A DNA stretch of 64,000 nucleotides from Thermohalobaculum sp039816045 (GTDB lineage Bacteria; Pseudomonadota; Alphaproteobacteria; Rhodobacterales; Rhodobacteraceae). Below are positions 59,557-64,000 of the stretch, in pieces (positions within the stretch are counted from its first letter, which is position 1; each line of letters begins with the position of its first letter). The notes under the pieces were generated by a model, which searched no databases, was not told where the DNA came from, and saw nothing but the letters and a program-made list of their open reading frames with translations. Made by a program: the position numbers and the translations under genes. The stretch covers positions 1 to 64,000 of the forward strand of contig JBCBYB010000017.1 of the NCBI GenBank assembly GCA_039816045.1. The letters are read 5' to 3'.

Positions 59557-60393
59557 ATGCCGATGACGCTTCAAACCGTTTTGGCACCTCTCGGGCTTGC
59601 CAGCAGCCTTGTGATCTCAACAGCCCTCGGCGCCCAAGCCGCGAGCTTTACCCCGGGTTTCTTGGTGATCGGAGCCGTGGGGAACTGCGCGTTGATGCCG
59701 GTTGGCGCGCCCGATTCGACCGTTGCCACCTGCGACGAGCCAAGCGGCTTCCTGTCGGCCGAGACATCGTCGGTCGGGGGCAAATTGGGCGTGCGCACCA
59801 TCGCGCGATCTCCGGAAAATGCGGTCGCGGTCTTTCCGGGGGACAATGCCGTCGCGTTCGCAGCCGCAACCTATCTGGACGACATCACCATCACCAGCGG
59901 ACCCGCCAGCGGCTTCTTCGAACTCACGGTGAAGATCGAAGGCTCTGGAACCCTCGACTATGACGGGACGCGCGGCGAGAGTGGCGCGCAAAACATCGTC
60001 TCCTACTTCATCTCCAGCAGCCCGGTTTTCGGCTTTGCGACCGACCGCATCGTCTTCGACGACGACTTCACGCTAGACCGCACGGTCACGGCCACCCTGC
60101 CCTATGTGGACAGCGCCCTGACGGTCGACTTCCTGCTCGAATCGACCTCGTTTTGCCCCGTTGACGCGCTCGGATGCGATGCTGTCTCTGATCTGTTCAG
60201 CAGTGCCACGGTGATCGGTGCCGCCGTGCTCGACGACGCGATGCAGCCTGTCGACGATGCGGTTGTGACCGCGGCCTCGGGGTTTGACTATCTGGCCGCC
60301 ACGGACGCGACGGCGGTGCCGCTGCCGCCCGCAGCCTTGCTCCTGCTGACGGGCCTCCTCGGCCTCGCAGGGACCCGCCGCCAGACCGCCTGA
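59557..60393 (+). CDS. Exported protein with VPLPA-CTERM sorting signal
   Basis: A 278-residue exported protein. A signal peptide (about 1-30, ending ALGAQAAS) leads to a beta-rich acidic body and a C-terminal sorting signal: AVPLPPAALLLLTGLLGLAG followed by the basic end TRRQTA. This is the VPLPA-CTERM class handled by exosortase/archaeosortase-type enzymes, frequent in Rhodobacteraceae. Such proteins are likely processed at the membrane and exported to the surface or matrix. The function of the body is unknown. The ATG at 59557 is the first good one; another lies two codons later. No clear Shine-Dalgarno site is seen. Confidence 0.88.
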   Translation: MPMTLQTVLAPLGLASSLVISTALGAQAASFTPGFLVIGAVGNCALMPVGAPDSTVATCDEPSGFLSAETSSVGGKLGVRTIARSPENAVAVFPGDNAVAFAAATYLDDITITSGPASGFFELTVKIEGSGTLDYDGTRGESGAQNIVSYFISSSPVFGFATDRIVFDDDFTLDRTVTATLPYVDSALTVDFLLESTSFCPVDALGCDAVSDLFSSATVIGAAVLDDAMQPVDDAVVTAASGFDYLAATDATAVPLPPAALLLLTGLLGLAGTRRQTA

Positions 60394-60397
60394 GCGC

Positions 60398-61471
60398 TCA
60401 CTCGGCCGCAGTGCGTCCGGGCAGGCGCGCGGGGTCGCTCTGCTCGCCGAACATCGCCGGGATGTCGAAGGTGGAGCGCTTGCCCAGACAGTCGAAACTC
60501 CGCTCGAGCCAACGCCCTGCCGCATCACGGCCAATATCGAAGAGATGGCGCAGAAAGCCCCATTCGGTGTTCATCTTTGAGGACGCGCCAAGCGGGCGCA
60601 TCTGCTTGCGTGCCTCGATCATGTGCACGTGCATGACGCGGCGGCTTTCACACGGCACCTCGTGCTCGTCCATCAGCTTCTGCATGAAGTGGAACGCCCG
60701 CAGCTCCTTCATCAGCGAGTTGTTGAAGGTGATCTCGTTCACCCGGCTCAGGATGTCACGGGCCGAGCGCGGGACACCGGGGCGGTAGATCGGGTTGATC
60801 TGCACGATCACGATGTCGTCCGCAGGGCTGTGCTCATAGAACGGAAACAGCACCGGGTTGCCGACAAAACCGCCATCCCAGAAATGCTCGCCGTCTATCT
60901 CCACCGCATGAAACATCGAGGGCAGGCAGGCAGAGGCCATCACCACATCGAGCGTGATCTCGGGACGCTCGAACACCCGCGCCCGGCCGGTCTCGACATT
61001 CGTGGCCGACAGGAACACGCCCATATCCTTGCAGGCGCGGACCTTTTCGAAATCGACCTGGGCTTCGACCACGTCGCGCAGCGGGTTGATGCCGAGGGGG
61101 TTGAGGTCATAGGGCGAGGCGAGCCGGTTGACCATATCGAGCCACACATACATCGGGGAGTTGTCCAGGCTCCAATTGCCGGTGGCGACGTCAAAGGGAC
61201 TGCGCTTCAGCGGGCTGGCTTGCCCGGCTTTGCTGACCGCCGTCCAGTACTCATGGAGGCGCGCGCGGGCACCCTCGGCCTGGCCCTCATACATGCCTTG
61301 GGCCGCGACCACGGCGTTCATCGCGCCGGCCGAGGTGCCGGAGATCGCCTCGATCCAGATGCGGTCGTCCTCGAAGAGCCGGTCCAGCACCCCCCAAGTG
61401 AAGGCGCCGTGGGCACCGCCCCCTTGGAGCGCGAGGTTCATCGACTTCACATGCCGGGGTTTGCGCGCCAT
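60398..61471 (-). CDS. Patatin-like phospholipase
   Basis: A 357-residue patatin-family protein. The oxyanion glycines (LQGGGAHGAF), nucleophile S47 in GTSAG and catalytic D199 in WDGGFVGNP are all present. It should be a lipid acyl hydrolase. There is no signal peptide, so it is cytoplasmic or secreted by another route. The ATG at 61471 has GAGGAGG six bases upstream. It follows the MFS gene by 34 bases and may be co-transcribed. T6SS lipase effectors exist in this superfamily, but the distance from the cluster and the common form make a housekeeping role more likely. Confidence 0.92.
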   Translation of the reverse strand: MARKPRHVKSMNLALQGGGAHGAFTWGVLDRLFEDDRIWIEAISGTSAGAMNAVVAAQGMYEGQAEGARARLHEYWTAVSKAGQASPLKRSPFDVATGNWSLDNSPMYVWLDMVNRLASPYDLNPLGINPLRDVVEAQVDFEKVRACKDMGVFLSATNVETGRARVFERPEITLDVVMASACLPSMFHAVEIDGEHFWDGGFVGNPVLFPFYEHSPADDIVIVQINPIYRPGVPRSARDILSRVNEITFNNSLMKELRAFHFMQKLMDEHEVPCESRRVMHVHMIEARKQMRPLGASSKMNTEWGFLRHLFDIGRDAAGRWLERSFDCLGKRSTFDIPAMFGEQSDPARLPGRTAAE

Positions 61472-61505
61472 GGCGGCCTCCTCTGCGGTGCTGTTGCGGT
61501 GCACC

Positions 61506-62714
61506 CTACGGGGTCTCGGACGGTGGCGATAGGGGCTCATCGAGAGCGCGGGCGAGCCAGGCGGCGACACCAAGGGCAAGGGCGAGGACGGCAAGCATTG
61601 GGGGCCATCCTGCGAGCGCGTAGAGCTGACCAAGGAGGAGCGCACCGGTCAGCCCTCCGAGGTAGTACGCCGTGAGATAGAGGCCGTTGGCCGCGGCGTG
61701 ATCCCGCTCGGCCCGGCGTCCGACGAAACCGGTTGCAGCCGCTTGGGCGAAGAAGGTGCCCGCGCCCACAGTGGCCATACCAACCAGAACCGCGGTGAGG
61801 TTCGACAGAGCCATCAGCACCAGCCCAGCAACCGTCACCGCCGCCGCGCCCCAGAAGACCCGCCGAGCGCCGTAGCTGCGCGCGATGCGGCCCGCAATGG
61901 AGGTCGTGAAAATCGCGGGCAGGAAGACAAAATAGACGAGGCCCAGCATCCCGGGCGCAAGACCGAGCGGCCCCGCAAGCTCGAAGTTCACATAGGTGAA
62001 GACCCCCACGAACACGGAAAGCAGCAGGAAGCCGATCGCAAAGGCCGACCGCAAGGCGGGCACGGCCAGATGCGCGCGCCAGGCCTCAAGCGGACGGCTG
62101 CCAGGCGTCCCAGTGCGCGCGAGCCGTGGCCCGATGAGCGAATAGGCCAACGCAGCTCCGGCCAGGTTGAGCACGGCAAAGGCGAAGAACGACCCGGAAA
62201 CGCCCACCCAGTCGGCCAGGCTCGCCGCCATGAGCCGCCCGAACAGGTTCGAGGCCACATTCCCCGTGATGTAGGCGGCCATCGCGCCCGCTGCGGCGGT
62301 GATGTCACACTGCTCGGAGAGGTAGGTCATCGTCAGCGTGAAGGCCGCCGCCATGAACACCCCTTGCGCGATCCGGAGCAGCAGAAAGACCGTCACATTG
62401 TCGGTGACCCCGAGCCGCGCCGTCGGCACCGAGAGGCAGGCAAGGCTCACCCACAGCCCGCGTTTGCGGTCGATGCGGTCCGAAAACCACGCCACCGCGA
62501 GGCCGGAGATTGCCATGCCAATGGTGGATGCGTTGACCGCAAAGCCCATGGTCGCTGCATCCACCCCATACGCTTCGGTCAGCCGCGGCAACAGGGCCTG
62601 CGCCCCGAAGAGATCGATCAGCGTGAGAAAGGCGATGAGACCGACGATCGTGCCGCGCCTCAGCACATCGATCTGTCGCTCGCCACGCAGCGCATCGGGC
62701 ACAACGAAGGCCAT
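61506..62714 (-). CDS. MFS transporter
   Basis: A 402-residue, 12-helix major facilitator protein. The loop 2-3 motif reads AVAWFSDRIDRKRGLWVSLA, matching the MFS A-motif. It is likely an efflux pump of unknown substrate. The ATG at 62714 has GAGGAG seven bases upstream; the open frame continues upstream but lacks support. It is followed by the patatin-like gene and diverges from the small secreted protein genes. Confidence 0.92.
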   Translation of the reverse strand: MAFVVPDALRGERQIDVLRRGTIVGLIAFLTLIDLFGAQALLPRLTEAYGVDAATMGFAVNASTIGMAISGLAVAWFSDRIDRKRGLWVSLACLSVPTARLGVTDNVTVFLLLRIAQGVFMAAAFTLTMTYLSEQCDITAAAGAMAAYITGNVASNLFGRLMAASLADWVGVSGSFFAFAVLNLAGAALAYSLIGPRLARTGTPGSRPLEAWRAHLAVPALRSAFAIGFLLLSVFVGVFTYVNFELAGPLGLAPGMLGLVYFVFLPAIFTTSIAGRIARSYGARRVFWGAAAVTVAGLVLMALSNLTAVLVGMATVGAGTFFAQAAATGFVGRRAERDHAAANGLYLTAYYLGGLTGALLLGQLYALAGWPPMLAVLALALGVAAWLARALDEPLSPPSETP

Positions 62715-62917
62715 CGGCAGCTCCTCGGGCTTGTGTTGCGCCGCAGCATACCGCGCCGCCCCCTTGAGGCAATTCACGTTTGAGCGCTCCCTGTGCGAGG
62801 GGCCGTTCCCAGAAATTGGGAGCCCCCCCAATTCGGGGATGAATTGAATGCGCGCCGACCTCCGCGTATCTTTCAACCTGTTGGGAGCGCACGGCTTTTC
62901 TCAAAGGAGCAACGACC
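62715..62917. promoter_or_regulatory. Divergent region before the small secreted protein genes
   Basis: 203 bp containing an inverted repeat AATTGGG-6-CCCAATT (62814-62820, 62827-62833) and an overlapping alternative TCCCA/TGGGA hairpin. It must hold promoters in both directions; none is obvious. AAAGGAG near 62905 is the ribosome site of the next gene. Confidence 0.35.
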
Positions 62918-63286
62918 ATGCTGACACGGATTTGTCTTGGAGTGGCGCTGGCTGCAGGCCTCGGTATTTCGGCGGCGGCGCAGAGTTTCTACACCATCAA
63001 CGGCCAACCGGTGGACATGGCGACCCAGGCCTATCTGGTGGGCGTCGGTCTCACCCCGGGCCACTACTGGCTGCTGCCCAACGGCAATTGGGGTGTGATG
63101 GGCAACACTCAGCCGCTCGGCAACATCTATGCCGGAACCACGCATGGCTCGGGCGTCTATGGCGGCTCGGGCGAGACCTACGGCAACGGTTCCTGGTCCT
63201 ATTACAGCGGCGACTACGGCCCCTCGGGCGGCGTCGGCGGGGACGGCAACGGCTGTGTCTACGCCGGCAGCTGGTCGAACTGCTGA
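62918..63286 (+). CDS. Small secreted protein, first of a tandem pair
   Basis: A 122-residue protein with a signal peptide (about 1-21, ending SAAA) and a Gly/Tyr/Ser/Asn-rich mature part of about 100 residues. Marked segments are TPGHYWLLPNGNWG, YGNGSWSYYSG and the terminal GCVYAGSWSNC, which gives two cysteines likely to form a disulfide. I do not recognise the family. The downstream gene is a clear paralogue. AAAGGAG stands eight bases before the ATG. Confidence 0.85.
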   Translation: MLTRICLGVALAAGLGISAAAQSFYTINGQPVDMATQAYLVGVGLTPGHYWLLPNGNWGVMGNTQPLGNIYAGTTHGSGVYGGSGETYGNGSWSYYSGDYGPSGGVGGDGNGCVYAGSWSNC

Positions 63287-63313
63287 CAGGTGCATCTGAG
63301 AGGAGTGGATTTC

Positions 63314-63709
63314 ATGCCAAAGATTTGTGGATACGGCGTCGGTCTTGCGGCGGCGGCCGGTATCGCGGTCGCGGTCGGGATCGCGGCGCTGAAGCCGCTG
63401 ACGGCCGAGGCGCAGATGCTCTACACTCTGAACGGGGTGATCCTCGACACCGGCTCGGCGCAGATGATGGCACGCGGCGGCATGCCACCGGGGCATTATT
63501 GGATCGACGGGTCCGGCAATTGGGGCCGCGTGGGCAAGTCCAATCCCATCGGCAACATCAACGGCGCAAGGCCCGGCATCCGCAGCGGCGGCGCCGGCGA
63601 GCAATACGGCAACGGCTCCTGGTCCTTTGGTGGCGGCGCGGCCCTGCGGGGCGGGATGGGCGGCACGGCGGATGGCTGTCTTTACACCGCGGGCTGGTCC
63701 AACTGCTGA
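63314..63709 (+). CDS. Small secreted protein, second of a tandem pair
   Basis: A 131-residue paralogue of the preceding protein. A signal peptide (about 1-26, with Ala/Gly-rich core) is followed by LYTLNGVILD, PPGHYWIDGSGNWG, NPIGNI, YGNGSWSFGGG and the same kind of end, GCLYTAGWSNC. The conserved core is GHYW...GNWG...P.GNI...YGNGSWS...GC.Y..GWSNC. The ATG at 63314 has AGGAG eight bases upstream and lies 27 bases after the first gene, so they are co-transcribed. The function is unknown. Confidence 0.85.
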   Translation: MPKICGYGVGLAAAAGIAVAVGIAALKPLTAEAQMLYTLNGVILDTGSAQMMARGGMPPGHYWIDGSGNWGRVGKSNPIGNINGARPGIRSGGAGEQYGNGSWSFGGGAALRGGMGGTADGCLYTAGWSNC

Positions 63710-63716
63710 GACACGG

Positions 63717-63744
63717 AGGGGCCGTCAGGACCGGGGCGGCCCCT
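63717..63744. terminator. Possible bidirectional terminator before cobU
   Basis: A perfect 8-bp stem (AGGGGCCG with CGGCCCCT) with a 12-base loop, between convergent genes and overlapping the 3' end of cobU. There is no U tract. Confidence 0.4.
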
Positions 63745-64000
63745 TCAACATGAGCGGCAAGCCGGCGGCCACGAACTCCACGTGAGCGGCGGCCGCGGCC
63801 ACGCGCTGGTTGAGCCGCCCCTGCGCGTCGCGAAACGCCCGTCCGAGCGCGTTCATCGGGGCAAGCCCCATCCCCACTTCGTTGGAGACCAGAACCACCT
63901 GTCCCGGCGCCTCGGCAATCGCTTGCAAAAGGCGCGCGGCCTCGGTCTCCGGGGCCCGCTCGTGATGCATCAGGTTGGAGAGCCAGAGCGTCAGGCAGTC
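63725..64000 (-). CDS. cobU: CobU/CobP adenosylcobinamide kinase/guanylyltransferase, C-terminal part (cut by window edge)
   Basis: Only the last 91 or so residues are present; the gene continues beyond base 64000. They include DCLTLWLSNLM, VVLVSNEVGMGLAPMNALGR and FRDAQGRLNQRVA, which are hallmark stretches of the bifunctional cobinamide kinase/cobinamide-phosphate guanylyltransferase of vitamin B12 synthesis. It is convergent with the small secreted protein genes. Confidence 0.92.
   Translation of the reverse strand, partial: DCLTLWLSNLMHHERAPETEAARLLQAIAEAPGQVVLVSNEVGMGLAPMNALGRAFRDAQGRLNQRVAAAAAHVEFVAAGLPLMLKGPPRS

Noticed and set aside
60398..61471. Patatin-like phospholipase as a T6SS lipase effector
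   Set aside because: It is about 28 kb from the T6SS cluster, has no PAAR/VgrG or immunity neighbour, and looks like the common chromosomal patatin-like protein.

Overview
The window is 64 kb of GC-rich alphaproteobacterial DNA, most probably from a member of the Rhodobacterales (Roseobacter/Paracoccus group). The grounds are the protein style throughout, a VPLPA-CTERM sorted protein, a Urt/Fmd-type amide transporter next to a formamidase, and a type VI secretion system (T6SS) with a threonine-phosphorylation module. This is inferred from gene content; no rRNA or tRNA is present to confirm it. No CRISPR array, insertion sequence or phage gene was seen, and no gene-free stretch exceeds about 300 bases.

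Region 1 (1172-32601, all on the minus strand) is one long T6SS cluster. In transcription order it runs tssA, tssB, tssC, hcp, a second hcp, tagJ, tssE, tssF, tssG, clpV, a voltage-gated sodium-channel-like gene, a TssB-TssC fusion gene, a 97-residue orphan, vgrG, a 201-residue orphan, tagH (FHA), tssJ, tssK, tssL (with OmpA domain), tssM, pppA, a caspase-fold protein lacking its catalytic dyad, a haem-motif HAMP protein and ppkA. A membrane-anchored M15 peptidase (334-1167) converges on ppkA. The core is complete apart from a PAAR tip protein. The unusual parts are the accessory genes. The channel carries an extra voltage-sensor domain and an intact TLESWSM filter. The sheath fusion has a truncated TssC part and an acidic tail repeating an LDALLADL motif. 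The haem-type membrane sensor has no output domain but sits beside a soluble PpkA kinase. Together these suggest a T6SS whose firing is gated by envelope or membrane-potential signals; that function is inference.

Region 2 (32835-50930) is dominated by nitrogen scavenging from amides and cyclic ureides. It holds an N,N-dimethylformamidase large-subunit homologue, an EamA exporter, a dihydropyrimidinase/hydantoinase, an Asp/Glu/hydantoin racemase, a two-component system whose hybrid kinase begins with an entire NCS1-type permease domain, a complete UrtABCDE-type ABC transporter, formamidase FmdA, a FmdB-like zinc-ribbon protein and a tautomerase. The kinase pair and the transporter-formamidase operon diverge from one 268-bp intergenic region, so the pair plausibly senses the substrate and controls uptake and hydrolysis.

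Region 3 (50970-64000) is mixed chromosomal content: a polar amino-acid ABC transporter (binding protein, ATPase, two permeases), a LysE exporter, the transcription-repair coupling factor Mfd, a one-TM unknown, a VPLPA-CTERM protein, a patatin-like phospholipase, an MFS transporter, two tandem paralogous small secreted proteins, and the C-terminal end of CobU at the right edge. A perfect 18-bp inverted repeat follows mfd. The left edge (1-176) holds the start of a membrane protein.
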